A DNA stretch of 64,000 bases from an uncultured Reyranella sp. Its GTDB lineage: Bacteria > Pseudomonadota > Alphaproteobacteria > Reyranellales > Reyranellaceae. Below the pieces are notes generated by a model that worked only from the letters and a program-made list of their open reading frames with translations, did not search any database and was not told where the DNA came from. This document shows, in pieces, positions 7,954-19,211 of the stretch (positions are counted from its first letter, which is position 1; every line of letters starts with the position of its first letter). A program made the position numbers and the translations under genes. The stretch covers positions 124,001 to 188,000 of the forward strand of contig NZ_CAMFKM010000005.1 in NCBI RefSeq assembly GCF_945957355.1, given 5' to 3'.

Positions 7954-8913
7954 ATGAGTGCGATCGTCGACATCATCGTGCCGGTCTTCGGCATGGTGCT
8001 GGTCGGATGGGTGATCGGCCGCAGCAAGCTCCTCAGTCCCGAGGGCTTGCGCGGTTTCACCGCCGTCACCTTCTACGCCCTATTCCCCGCGCTGCTCTTC
8101 CGCTCCATGGCGAAGGTGCGGCTGGAAGCGCTCGAGCCGCAGGTGCTGCTCGCCTTCTTCAGCGGCGTGATGGTCCTCTACGGCATGCTGATGGTGCTCG
8201 GCCGGCTGCAAGGGCTGCGGCTCGGCGATCGGGCCATGTTTGCGCTGAGCGGTTCCTTCTCCAACGGTGTCGGCATCGGCATTCCCTTCATCAGCTACGG
8301 CTTCGGCGAGCAGGGACTGGTGCCGCTGCTGATGATCATCAGCGTGCACTCGCTGATCCTGCTCACCTTCACCTGCTTCCTGATGGAGATGGACGACGCG
8401 GGCGGGCGGCGCGGCAATGTGCTGAAGCGCCTGGGCGGTGCGGCGCTGTCGATGCTGAAGCACCCGGTGATCCCCGCGATCTTCGCCGGCCTGCTGTGGG
8501 GCGAGATAACGACCCACGTTCCCGGAATCGCGACGCCGGCGGTCATCGACCGCATCCTGCAGGCCCTTGCGGCGGCGGCGCCGCCCTGCGGGCTCATCAT
8601 GGTCGGCGCCTCGCTCGCCCATGTCGGACTGAAAGGTCACTGGCAGTCGGCGGCGGTGGCGTCGGCCTTCAAGCTTGCCGTGCTGCCGGTGCTGGTCTGG
8701 ACGATCGGCCGCTACGTCTTTCCGCTCGATCCGCTGTGGCTCAACGTGGCGACCCTGAACGCCGCCCTGCCGGCCGGCGCCAACGTCTACCTGATCGCCC
8801 AGATGTACGGGATCGGCGTCGCCCGCGCGACCAACGCCGTGGTGATCTCGACCGCCGCCAGCGTCTTCACGCTGTCCGTGGCACTGTTGTTGCTCGGGGT
8901 GCAGGCGCGCTAA
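7954..8913 (+). CDS. AEC-family permease (auxin efflux carrier type)
   Basis: This 319-residue protein has about ten hydrophobic segments and the AEC-family layout: an N-terminal VDIIVPVFGMVLVGWVIGRS segment, a middle soluble stretch, and a C-terminal half ending TAASVFTLSVALLLLG. The family exports or imports small carboxylates (malate and malonate are known bacterial substrates). I chose the ATG at 7954 over a GTG at 7936 because no ribosome site precedes the GTG at a workable distance. It lies after the acyl-CoA dehydrogenase genes and 21 bases before the dioxygenase, and may move the acid those enzymes use. Confidence 0.85.
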   Translation: MSAIVDIIVPVFGMVLVGWVIGRSKLLSPEGLRGFTAVTFYALFPALLFRSMAKVRLEALEPQVLLAFFSGVMVLYGMLMVLGRLQGLRLGDRAMFALSGSFSNGVGIGIPFISYGFGEQGLVPLLMIISVHSLILLTFTCFLMEMDDAGGRRGNVLKRLGGAALSMLKHPVIPAIFAGLLWGEITTHVPGIATPAVIDRILQALAAAAPPCGLIMVGASLAHVGLKGHWQSAAVASAFKLAVLPVLVWTIGRYVFPLDPLWLNVATLNAALPAGANVYLIAQMYGIGVARATNAVVISTAASVFTLSVALLLLGVQAR

Positions 8914-8934
8914 GCTCAAGACTGGAGGATGCCC

Positions 8935-9789
8935 ATGACGTACGAGACGGTTCAGGTTCGCGAACTCGAGGGCTGCGGCGCCGAGGTGCTGGGGCTCGAT
9001 CTCAAGTCGATGAGCAACCGCCAGTGGGACGAGGTGCAGCGCGCCTTCGTCGAGCACGGCGTGATCTTCTTCCGCGACCAGGATCTGACGCCCGAACAGC
9101 ACGTCGCGTTCGCGCAGCGCTGGGGCCAGATCGACATCAACCGCTACTTCCCGCCGGTCGCCGGCTATCCGATGATCGCCGAGGTCCGCAAGGAGCCGAC
9201 GCAGCAGAAGAACATCGGCGAGCGCTGGCACACCGATCACACCTACGACCAGATCCCCGCCATGGGCTCGATCCTGGTGGCGCGCGAACTGCCGTCGAAG
9301 GGCGGCGATACGCTGTTCGCGAACGTCTACCGCGCCTTCGAGGCGCTGTCGGAAGGGCTGAAGCAGACGCTGCGCGGGCTCAACGCCGTGCATTCCTCGG
9401 CACACCGCTTCGGCACCGCGGCGCGCAAGGCGAGCGGCAGCGACCTCGTATTTCACAATGGCGACCAGGTCGGCGACGTGCTGCATCCGGTGGTGATCCG
9501 CCATCCGCTGAGCGGCCGCGAGGCGCTCTATGTCAATGCGGACTTCACGTTGCACTTCGAGGGCTGGAGCGTCGAGGACAGCAATCCGCTGCTCGAATAT
9601 CTCTACGCGCATGTCACGCGAGACGAGTTCACCAGCCGCTTCCAGTGGCGCGACGGCTCGATCGCCTTCTGGGACAACCGCGCCACCTGGCACAGCGCCC
9701 AGAACGACTATCAGGGCGAGCGGCGCCTGATGCACCGCATCACCGTCGCCGGCTGCGCATTGCAGGCGGCGACGGCGGCTCGGGTCTGA
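8935..9789 (+). CDS. TauD/TfdA-type Fe(II)/2-oxoglutarate dioxygenase
   Basis: This 284-residue enzyme has the iron-binding His99-x-Asp101 in WHTDHTYDQ, the distal His253 in FWDNRATWHSAQ and arginines in RRLMHRIT for 2-oxoglutarate. It is expected to hydroxylate an organic substrate while turning 2-oxoglutarate into succinate and CO2. TauD and TfdA act on taurine and 2,4-D, but the substrate here is unknown. The ATG at 8935 has GGAGG six bases upstream, whereas the in-frame ATG at 8929 touches that site and was rejected. It is likely co-transcribed with the AEC permease. Confidence 0.9.
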   Translation: MTYETVQVRELEGCGAEVLGLDLKSMSNRQWDEVQRAFVEHGVIFFRDQDLTPEQHVAFAQRWGQIDINRYFPPVAGYPMIAEVRKEPTQQKNIGERWHTDHTYDQIPAMGSILVARELPSKGGDTLFANVYRAFEALSEGLKQTLRGLNAVHSSAHRFGTAARKASGSDLVFHNGDQVGDVLHPVVIRHPLSGREALYVNADFTLHFEGWSVEDSNPLLEYLYAHVTRDEFTSRFQWRDGSIAFWDNRATWHSAQNDYQGERRLMHRITVAGCALQAATAARV

Positions 9790-9797
9790 AGCCGAAG

Positions 9798-10310
9798 CTA
9801 CTGCTTCAGGCGGATCGTCATCGCGGCCACGCCGGTCGCGAGATTGTAGCCGGCGTCCTTGATCACGCCCGACGAGAGCATGCCGATCTCGGCGTTCGGG
9901 CCGCCGTAGATCCAGTTGCCGCCGGCCTGGTTGCCGGCCGCGACCGTGCCCTGCTCGCCGACATAGGTACCGCTCAGTTGCGTCGCGCCGCGCTCGGAGC
10001 CCAGCGAGTAGACGCGCCAGATCGTGTGCACGGCCTTGGTGTAGCCGATGTCGATGCCGACCTTGTCGATCGAGCCGGTGTACTGCGCCGTCGAGACGCC
10101 GTCCTTGCCGAGGAACACGCAGTCGAGCGGCTTGGCCGAGCCCAGGACATAGCCCGTGCTGCCGCCGACGTTGCAGGTCAGCGAGCCGATGTAGATGCGT
10201 GAATTGGCGTTGGTGGTATTGAGCTGCTGCGCACTCTGCTGCTGCATGCTGCAGGCGCCGGTCGAGAGGGCGAGGGCGGCCAGGGCGGCCGTCATGACGA
10301 CGTTCTTCAT
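9798..10310 (-). CDS. DUF992 family lipoprotein
   Basis: This 170-residue protein has a lipoprotein signal with lipid-accepting Cys20 in ALSTGACS, then a DUF992 domain: IGSLTCNVGGSTGYVLGSAK, LDCVFLG, GSIDKVGIDIGYTK and a C-terminal GVAAMTIRLKQ. DUF992 proteins are small exported beta-rich proteins of unknown role, common in Rhizobiales. The gene converges with the dioxygenase and is followed upstream by 134 bases without a recognisable gene. Confidence 0.85.
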   Translation of the reverse strand: MKNVVMTAALAALALSTGACSMQQQSAQQLNTTNANSRIYIGSLTCNVGGSTGYVLGSAKPLDCVFLGKDGVSTAQYTGSIDKVGIDIGYTKAVHTIWRVYSLGSERGATQLSGTYVGEQGTVAAGNQAGGNWIYGGPNAEIGMLSSGVIKDAGYNLATGVAAMTIRLKQ

Positions 10311-10444
10311 TGATGCTCCTGTAAGGGAATGGCCGCCCGAAGGAGCGCCCGTCCAGCGACAGCCATTACGACGCCGGACGGACGCTGGGAAGGGAGGATG
10401 GTCCGCACGGGCCGTGCTGCCAGTTGCAGCGCGAGCCGCAGGCC

Positions 10445-10972
10445 TCAGCGGGCGTCGCGCTTGGCCTGCGCGCGTGCGCCCTGCTTGCGGACACTGCCGC
10501 GCACCGATCCCGGCACATGCTTCTCGACGGCGATGCGCGCCTTGCCACGAAGGCCACCCGTTGCGGCCTTCGACGCCGTCTTGGACCTGGCCTTGGCGGG
10601 CTTCGCCTTCTCCTTGAGCGCCAATGCCTTCTTCGCGCTGGCGACCATCGTTTCCTTGGCCTTGGCAGCCGCACGACGCCCGGTCTCGTTGTCGAGACGG
10701 ATGAGCGCCGCCGACAGGATCATGAGCTTGAGTTGTGATCCGTCGTCATCCTTCGCCGGCGAGGCGCCCCGCGCAGATGCCTTGCCACGCATCTCGCGGC
10801 GTTGGCGTTCGGCCACCGTCTTCGCGCGGTCGCGCTTGGTGCGCAGGCGCTTAACCAGCCGGGTGAGCTCGGCGTCCGTCAGCGACCGCGAGGCTCGCAC
10901 GGCCGACATGCCGACCAGTTCCTTTTCGTCTGCGCTCAGCGCGCGCTCTTCCTGCTTCTTCGTGATCGCCAT
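10445..10972 (-). CDS. Lys/Ala-rich basic protein with histone H1-like tail
   Basis: I do not recognise a family for this 175-residue protein. The first half is a charged helical region (ALSADEKELVGMSAVRASRS, then TRLVKRLRTKRDRAK); the second half is a lysine/alanine/arginine tail of the kind seen in histone H1-like nucleoid proteins (KEKAKPAKARSKTASKAATG, ending QGARAQAKRDAR). The tail would bind nucleic acid without sequence choice, but this is inference from composition. The ATG at 10972 has GAGGAG six bases upstream; an ATG at 10978 abuts that site. No partner genes are adjacent. Confidence 0.7.
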   Translation of the reverse strand: MAITKKQEERALSADEKELVGMSAVRASRSLTDAELTRLVKRLRTKRDRAKTVAERQRREMRGKASARGASPAKDDDGSQLKLMILSAALIRLDNETGRRAAAKAKETMVASAKKALALKEKAKPAKARSKTASKAATGGLRGKARIAVEKHVPGSVRGSVRKQGARAQAKRDAR

Positions 10973-11022
10973 TGTCATCTCCTCGAAGGGGCGACATCCT
11001 TGCCAAGCAATATTGTGCGCGT

Positions 11023-11748
11023 CTACCTCAGCGCCTGCCAAAGTAGAGCCAGACCCGACACAGCCATGACGATGTCCAGCAGGTGCTGGAAGGCGGTGAC
11101 GCTCAATCGTTCGACGATCAGGCGCGCGAGATAGGTGCCGCCCATCACCGAGGAGCCGGTGATCAGTCCCTTGATCGCGATGTCGGTCGGCAGTGCGCCA
11201 AACGCCTGGAAGGTGACGGCCTTGCTGATGTAGAGCGCGAGCGAGCCCGCCGCTTCCGTCGCGATGAAGGCGCCTTTCACCAGACCGTGGGCGGCGAAGG
11301 CCGGCACGCTGAGCGGGCCGGTCGAGACCACGATGCCGGTCAGAAAGCCGATGACGATCCCGGCCGCGAACATGCCGCCATAGCCCAGCGCGACATGGCG
11401 CCGGACAAGCCAGCGACGGCCGGGAATCATTGCGAGAAAGAAGAAGCCCAGCGCCGTCTCGACCGTGTTCTCGGGCAACGCCAGCAAGGTTCGCGCGCCC
11501 AGCGCCGCCGCGGGGATGCCGCCGGCCGCATAGGCCGCGGAAGCGCGCCAGTCGATGAAACGCCACCAGGCGGTGATCTTGGCGAAGTTCGACATCAGCG
11601 CGACGACCGACATGATCGGCACGGCCTCGCGCGGCCCGAAGACCATGACCAGCACCGGCAAGAGGATGACCGTCGCGCCGGTGCCCACCACGCCGCTGAC
11701 CGTTCCGGCGACCAGGCCGACGAACAGGACGAGGGCGTAGCTCAGCAT
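11023..11748 (-). CDS. TSUP (TauE/SafE) family permease
   Basis: This 241-residue membrane protein has TSUP-family features: the glycine-rich first repeat (GLVAGTVSGVVGTGATVILL), the FGPREAVPIMSVVALMSNF segment and a related second half (GFLTGIVVSTGPLSVPAFAA). TSUP proteins carry sulfur-containing or small organic anions across the inner membrane. The ATG lies four bases after the metH stop on the same strand, so it is almost certainly translated from the methionine operon. That context suggests a sulfur compound or methionine-related anion as substrate, which is inference only. Confidence 0.85.
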   Translation of the reverse strand: MLSYALVLFVGLVAGTVSGVVGTGATVILLPVLVMVFGPREAVPIMSVVALMSNFAKITAWWRFIDWRASAAYAAGGIPAAALGARTLLALPENTVETALGFFFLAMIPGRRWLVRRHVALGYGGMFAAGIVIGFLTGIVVSTGPLSVPAFAAHGLVKGAFIATEAAGSLALYISKAVTFQAFGALPTDIAIKGLITGSSVMGGTYLARLIVERLSVTAFQHLLDIVMAVSGLALLWQALR

Positions 11749-11752
11749 CGGC

Positions 11753-14406
<2,654 letters not shown>

Positions 14407-14407
<1 letters not shown>

Positions 14408-15462
14408 CAGAAGAAACTCGCTGCTTCCATGCCGGAAAGACGCAATGCCGGCGGCAGGACATGCCAGGTGCGCGGCTTGATGCCCTTGACCGCCTCGGCG
14501 ATCGCCTTGATGTGGGCGGGCGTCGTGCCGCAGCAGCCGCCGACCACGTTGATCCAGCCGTTCTCGGCCCAGCCCTTGACCAGCTTGCCGGTCATTTCCG
14601 GCGGTTCGTCGTAGGCGCCCAGCTCGTTCGGCAGGCCGGCATTGGGATAGATGCACAGCATGCTGTCGACTTGCGGGTTGAGCGTCTGAACGTAGGGACG
14701 GAGCTCGGTCGCGCCGAAACTGCAGTTCAGGCCCATGGTGATCGGCTTGGCGTGCCGCACCGAATGCCAGAAGGCCTCGACTGTCTGGCCCGAGAGGTTG
14801 CGGCCGGCCAGGTCGGTGAGCGTCATCGAGACCATCACGGGGATGATCTCGCCCCGCGCCTCGCCCGCCTCGTCGACGGCCACGAGGGCGGCCTTGGCGT
14901 TCAGCGTATCGAACACCGTCTCGACCAGGATGAAGTCGACGCCGCCATCCAGCAGCCCGTCGATCTGCTCGCGGTACATGTCCTTCACCTCGTCGAAGGT
15001 GACGGCGCGGTAGCCGGGATCGTTGACGTTCGGCGAGACCGAGAGCGTCTTGTTGGTCGGCCCCAGGGCGCCCGCGACGAAGCGCGGTTTGGCGGGATCG
15101 CGCGCTGTGGCGGCATCGGCGCAGGCGCGCGTCAGCTTGGCCGCGGCGATGTTGATCTCGCGCGCCATGCCGGCGATGCCGTAGTCGGACAGGCTGATGG
15201 CGTTGGAGTTGAACGTGTTGGTCGCCACGATGTCGGCGCCGGCGTCGAGATAGGCGTTGCAGATCTCGCCCACCACGTCGGGACGCGTCAGGTTCAGGAG
15301 GTCGTTGTTGCCCTTCTGGTCGTGGTTGAACGAGCGGCCGGCGCGGAAGCCTTCCTCATCGAGCCTGTAGCTCTGGATCATCGAGCCGTAGGGCCCGTCC
15401 TTGATCAGGATGCGCTCGGCGCCGATCTCGCGGAGCTGCTCGGCCTTTTGCTCGCGGGTCAT
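14407..15462 (-). CDS. metH: Methionine synthase, N-terminal half (homocysteine-binding domain)
   Basis: This 351-residue protein is the homocysteine S-methyltransferase module of MetH. Zinc-binding cysteines are visible in GLNCSFGA and in the paired Cys of [11 protein letters not shown]. It starts [15 protein letters not shown], as in MetH N-termini. I give the ATG at 15462; a GTG at 15477 overlapping the metF stop (GTGA) with GGGAG about ten bases upstream would add five residues and is equally possible. The split is a known variant of MetH in alphaproteobacteria and not a frameshift, because both pieces are full domains and the second has its own start. Confidence 0.93.
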
Positions 15463-15473
15463 CGATTGACTGG

Positions 15474-16409
15474 TCACTTGGGACGCACTCCCAGCAGGTG
15501 GCAGATCGCGAAGGTGAGATCGGCCCGGTTCAGCGTGTAGAAATGGAACTGCTCGACGCCCTCGTCGCGCAGGCGGCGGCAGAGGTCGCCGGCCACCGTT
15601 GCGGCGATCATGCGGCGCGTCTCGAGATCGTCGTCGAGCCCGTCGAACATGCTGGCGAACCATTGCGGCACCTTGGAGCCGCAGAGGCCGGCGATGCGAT
15701 TGACGGCGGCGAAATTCGACACCGGCATGATGCCCGGCACGATCGGCACGTTGATGCCCATCGCGGCGGCGCGGTCGCGGAAGCGCAGGAAATCCTCGGC
15801 CTCGAAGAAGAACTGGGTGATGCAGCGGTCGGCGCCGGCATCCACCTTGGCCTTCAGGTTCTCGAGGTCGGCCTTCTCGTTGGCCGAGGAGGGGTGCTTT
15901 TCGGGATAGCCGGCGACGCTGATCTGGAAGTCGCCGATCTTCTTCAGGCCGGTGACGAGCGCCGCTGCATTGGCGTAGCCGCCGGGATGCGGCGTGTACT
16001 GGCCGCCCATGCCGCCCGGCGGGTCGCCGCGCAGCGCCACGATATGACGGATGCCGGCATCCCAATAGGCGCGCGCGATATCGTCGATTTCGCCCTGGGT
16101 GGCGGCGACGCAGGTCAGGTGCGCGGCGGCATCGATGCCGGTCTCGCTCTTGAGGCGCGCGACCGTGTCATGCGTGCGCTGGCGGGTCGAGCCGCCGGCG
16201 CCGTAGGTCACCGAGAAGAACGACGGATGGAGCGGCGTCAGGCGCTTCACAGTCTCCCAGAGTGTCTGCTCGGCAGCATCGGTCCGGGGCGGCGAGAACT
16301 CGAAGGACACGGCGAGCCGCTGCGGCGCGCGGGCCGGGAATTCGGTCGCGGTCGTGCTGCCAGTGGAGCTTAGGGGATTGCCGATCGGACCGGTATCGGG
16401 GCTCATCAT
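15474..16409 (-). CDS. metF: Methylenetetrahydrofolate reductase
   Basis: This 311-residue FAD enzyme reduces 5,10-methylene- to 5-methyl-tetrahydrofolate, the methyl donor for the MetH pair encoded just downstream. Family marks are VSFEFSPPRTDAAEQTLW, FFSVTYGAGGSTRQRT, HIVALRGDPPGG and DRCITQFFFEAEDFLRF, followed by PIVPGIMPVSN. Length is normal. Its ATG overlaps the stop of the upstream regulator by four bases (ATGA), and its own stop touches the start of metH. An ATG three bases later (16406) is an alternative start. Confidence 0.95.
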   Translation of the reverse strand: MMSPDTGPIGNPLSSTGSTTATEFPARAPQRLAVSFEFSPPRTDAAEQTLWETVKRLTPLHPSFFSVTYGAGGSTRQRTHDTVARLKSETGIDAAAHLTCVAATQGEIDDIARAYWDAGIRHIVALRGDPPGGMGGQYTPHPGGYANAAALVTGLKKIGDFQISVAGYPEKHPSSANEKADLENLKAKVDAGADRCITQFFFEAEDFLRFRDRAAAMGINVPIVPGIMPVSNFAAVNRIAGLCGSKVPQWFASMFDGLDDDLETRRMIAATVAGDLCRRLRDEGVEQFHFYTLNRADLTFAICHLLGVRPK

Positions 16410-17383
16410 GATTCTCCATGGGCGGAAATGGCCGCAGGCCGCGGGGTGGCGCGAGCCGGCAGCTCGCGTTCGCCGCGCCAGATGCCCGTCATGAGGCGGC
16501 GGCCGGGAAAGTGGATCGGTTCGAGCGGCGTGAGGCCGGCGCTGCGAAGCCAGCCCTGCACCTGGTTGTCGGCGAAGCCCAGATGGACGTGGGCATGTTC
16601 ACGCTTCAGCTCGACCAGGTCGTGCGGCGAGAAGTCGACCACCAGTACCGAGCCGCCAGGCTTCACGACGCGCGCCGCCTCGGCCAGCGCCGCGGCCGGA
16701 TCGTCGGCGTAGTGCAGCACATGGTGGATCGTGACGACGTCGAAACTGTCGGACTCGAAGGGCAGGGCATACATGTCGCCCTGGCGGATGTCGGCATTGT
16801 CGATGCCGGCGCGAGCCAGGTTGGCGCGGGCCAGCGCCAGCATCTCGCGACTCTGGTCGACCCCGATCGCCTGCTCAACCTTGGGCGCCAGCACTTCGAG
16901 CAGGCGGCCCGTGCCGGTGCCGACGTCGAGCAGCCGGCGCGCGCCGATCGGCAGGTGATGGCTGAGTGCCCGTTCGATCTCGCGGTCGGCGACGTGCAGG
17001 GCGCGCAGTTCGTCCCAGCGCTGGGCATTGTCGCGAAAGAAGCGCGCAGCCGCGGTCTGGCGGCGCTGCTGGACGGCGTCCAGCCGGGCGCGGTCGGTCG
17101 CGATCCGGGGGTGCTTGGGGTCGAGCCGGCGCACGAATTCGCGCACCAGGGCGGCGTCCTCGCCGCCATTGGTCAGGCGGAACCGGGTGAACTGGGCTTC
17201 GCGGAAACGCTCCAGCAGGCCCGCCTCGACCAGCAGTTTCAGGTGCCGGGACACGCGGGGCTGGCTCTGCCCCAGCACGTTCACGTAGTCGCTGACCGTC
17301 AGGTCCTCGCGTGCCGCCAAGGCGAGAATCCGCAGCCTGGTATCCTCGGCGGCGGCCCGCAGCAGGGTGAGGAGGTGTTCCAT
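16406..17383 (-). CDS. ArsR-family regulator fused to SAM-dependent methyltransferase domain
   Basis: This 325-residue protein has an ArsR winged helix (about residues 1-90, with DLTVSDYVNVLGQSQPRVSR as recognition region) followed by a class I methyltransferase domain (about 140-300; LLDVGTGTGRLLEVLAP binds SAM/SAH, then FDVVTIHHVLHYADDP). ArsR proteins of this build head methionine or SAM-cycle operons in Proteobacteria, where the SAH-responsive regulator SahR is described. Here it heads metF-metH-metH-TSUP with overlapping genes. It most likely represses its own operon and senses SAM or SAH through the methyltransferase domain. An imperfect palindrome 13 bases upstream of the ATG is the probable operator. 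Confidence 0.88.
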   Translation of the reverse strand: MEHLLTLLRAAAEDTRLRILALAAREDLTVSDYVNVLGQSQPRVSRHLKLLVEAGLLERFREAQFTRFRLTNGGEDAALVREFVRRLDPKHPRIATDRARLDAVQQRRQTAAARFFRDNAQRWDELRALHVADREIERALSHHLPIGARRLLDVGTGTGRLLEVLAPKVEQAIGVDQSREMLALARANLARAGIDNADIRQGDMYALPFESDSFDVVTIHHVLHYADDPAAALAEAARVVKPGGSVLVVDFSPHDLVELKREHAHVHLGFADNQVQGWLRSAGLTPLEPIHFPGRRLMTGIWRGERELPARATPRPAAISAHGES

Positions 17384-17395
17384 GAAAAGAACAAT

Positions 17396-17411
17396 ATAAG
17401 CATATCTTTAT
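17396..17411 (-). promoter_or_regulatory. Probable operator of the methionine operon
   Basis: On the minus strand the sequence reads ATAAAGATATGCTTAT, a 16-base palindrome with six of eight pairs matched, in an A/T-rich island of an otherwise GC-rich region. It lies 13 bases upstream of the regulator ATG, so a bound dimer would cover the promoter or start region. ArsR proteins bind such A/T-rich palindromes. Confidence 0.6.
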
Positions 17412-17617
17412 GTATGCAATGGGTTCTCGCCAGGACCCGACGACCTCCGGAACAATTAGAAACAAAGTAACTGTGGCCCGCGAGTGCTCTGACCGGGGAT
17501 TCACTTCAATCTACAGCGCGGGTGTGCAACACTTAGACTTGATGCGACGGGTGAACGTCGCGTCACGCTTTTTGGCCCGGCGTCCCGGGCCAGCGGGATG
17601 ATCCGGGGTCGGCGTTG

Positions 17618-18421
17618 ATGATCGGTGTGACGAGAGCCATTGCTGCCAGCATTCGCCGCTCGGTTGTCGCGGTCGCCCTTGCGGGGACCGTGCTCGGTGG
17701 CTGCGCGTCCGGCGATACCGGGGCCGCCGAGGTATGGGATCCGCTGGAGACTCCCAACCGCTTCATCTTCTCGATCAACCGCGCCGTCGATGTCATGGCC
17801 TTCCGCCCTCTGGCAGTCATGTACCGCGACCTCGTGCCGGAGCGGGCCCAGACCGGGGTGCGCAACGTCCTCGACAATCTCGGCGAGCCGGTGACTGCCA
17901 TTAACGAGGTCTTCCAGGGCGATCCGAACCGCGCCGCGACGACGATGGCGCGCTTCCTCGTGAATTCGACCATCGGCGTCGCCGGCATCTTCGACGTTGC
18001 GACGAGCCTGGGCCTCGAGCGCACCAAGGAGGATTTCGGCAAGACGATCGGCCTGTGGGCCGGCGTCGAGCCGGAGAATGGCGGCTTCTATCTCATGCTG
18101 CCGGCCTATGGCCCCTCCAATGCGCGCGACGGCACCGGCCTGATGATGGACTATCTGGTCGATCCGTTCCGCATCCTGACCTTCAATCTCTCCGTCAACT
18201 GGGACTACTACCAGATCGCCCGTTACGGCATGAACGCCGTCGACTACCGGTCCCGCACCATTTTCGCGCTCGACGATCTCGAGAAGAACAGCGTCGACTA
18301 CTACGCGGCGCTGCGTTCGGCCTACACCCAGAACCGCGCCGACCAGATCCGCGAGAAGCGCGAGAAGACCAATGCCCGAGCCGAACTGGAGCGTCGCGAC
18401 AACCTGGCACTGGTCCGTTAA
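17618..18421 (+). CDS. mlaA: MlaA/VacJ-family lipoprotein
   Basis: This 267-residue lipoprotein removes mis-sorted phospholipids from the outer leaflet of the outer membrane and hands them to MlaC. The lipobox is LGGC with Cys29. Family segments are DPLETPNRFIFSINRAVD, LGEPVTAINEVFQGD, the LGLERTKEDFGKTIGLW region and GGFYLMLPAYGPSNARDGTG. The ATG at 17618 was chosen over the adjoining TTG at 17615. It is divergent from the methionine operon and 83 bases upstream of mlaC. The mlaFEDB transporter genes are not in the window. Confidence 0.93.
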   Translation: MIGVTRAIAASIRRSVVAVALAGTVLGGCASGDTGAAEVWDPLETPNRFIFSINRAVDVMAFRPLAVMYRDLVPERAQTGVRNVLDNLGEPVTAINEVFQGDPNRAATTMARFLVNSTIGVAGIFDVATSLGLERTKEDFGKTIGLWAGVEPENGGFYLMLPAYGPSNARDGTGLMMDYLVDPFRILTFNLSVNWDYYQIARYGMNAVDYRSRTIFALDDLEKNSVDYYAALRSAYTQNRADQIREKREKTNARAELERRDNLALVR

Positions 18422-18427
18422 AGCAAC

Positions 18428-18458
18428 GCGCCCGGCGGAGGGTGCGTTGGCCGGGCGC
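18428..18458 (+). repeat. Intercistronic hairpin between mlaA and mlaC
   Basis: GCGCCCGGC and GCCGGGCGC are perfect 9-bp arms around a 13-base loop, starting six bases after the mlaA stop. No U tract follows, so it is more likely an RNA-stability or attenuation element setting the MlaA:MlaC ratio than a full terminator. Role is inferred. Confidence 0.55.
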
Positions 18459-18504
18459 CCGGGCTAGAACGCTCACCCCCGAAATTTCACCATAGGAGTC
18501 CACG

Positions 18505-19101
18505 GTGTCGAAGTTCGCTTCCCGTCGTGTCGTGTTGCAACTGGCCGCCACTGTCGCGATTTGCGCCGCCCTTCCCGTGGTGCACCCTGCCTTTGCCGCG
18601 GATCCCGCGCAGCTCGTGCAGAATACGGCGCAGCAGGTCATCGAGATCATCAAGACGAAGACCGGTGCCGAGCGTCAGGCGGCGATCCTGGGCGTGCTCC
18701 AGACCAGATTCGACATGCCCGCCATGGGACGTTCGGCGCTGGGCCGGTACTGGAACCAGGCGACCGAGCAGGAGCGCGCGCGCTTCCTCAAGGCCGTCGC
18801 CACCGCCGAGGCCAAGGCCTACAGCGAGCGCTTCGGTCAGTATGGTGGACAGACCCTGACCATCGGCAAAGTGACGCCGGGCGCCAACGGGCTGACGATG
18901 GTCGACAGCCGCCTGAACCAGACGAGCGGACAGCCCATCAAGATCGAATGGGAAATCCGTAACGACCGCATCATCGACGTGAGGGTCGAGGGTGTGAGCA
19001 TGGTCATGACTAGACGTGCGGATTTCAGTTCCTACATCCAATCCAAGGGCGGCCAGATCGAGCCGCTGGTCAGCGAGCTGGAAGCCCGGGCCGCGCGCTG
19101 A
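18505..19101 (+). CDS. mlaC: MlaC/Ttg2D-family periplasmic phospholipid carrier
   Basis: This 198-residue protein has a Tat-like or Sec signal (SKFASRRVVLQLAATVAICA, cleavage likely after AFA near residue 31) and an MlaC domain: RFDMPAMGRSALGRYWNQAT, ERARFLKAVATAEAKAYSERF and a C-terminal SMVMTRRADFSSYIQSKGG. MlaC carries lipids between MlaA in the outer membrane and the MlaFEDB complex in the inner membrane. The start is GTG with AGGAG six bases upstream. Placement after mlaA supports a joint transcription unit. Confidence 0.92.
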   Translation: MSKFASRRVVLQLAATVAICAALPVVHPAFAADPAQLVQNTAQQVIEIIKTKTGAERQAAILGVLQTRFDMPAMGRSALGRYWNQATEQERARFLKAVATAEAKAYSERFGQYGGQTLTIGKVTPGANGLTMVDSRLNQTSGQPIKIEWEIRNDRIIDVRVEGVSMVMTRRADFSSYIQSKGGQIEPLVSELEARAAR

Positions 19102-19211
19102 GGCGGCGAATTGCACCGGTAGGCCGGTCGGCGTAGTCTTTTTCCAAGGGAGGCGCGTCGATCGCTCCCGCGGGCGTCGCAGGGGACGAGAGCGGAGCGG
19201 AGGAGAGCGCC

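Noticed and set aside
8007..10202. Open frame of 731 codons running over the AEC permease and dioxygenase genes
   Set aside because: It is out of frame with two well-supported genes and has Arg/Ala-rich sequence without domains.
17574..17591. GGCCCGG-CGTC-CCGGGCC hairpin as terminator upstream of mlaA
   Set aside because: The T run lies on the wrong side for the plus strand, and no gene ends there on either strand; it is more likely part of the 5' region of mlaA or chance in GC-rich DNA.
17418..17614. SAM-responsive riboswitch in the methionine operon leader
   Set aside because: The regulator start lies so near its palindrome that there is little room for a leader RNA, and I could not recognise SAM-II or SAH riboswitch core sequences on the minus strand.
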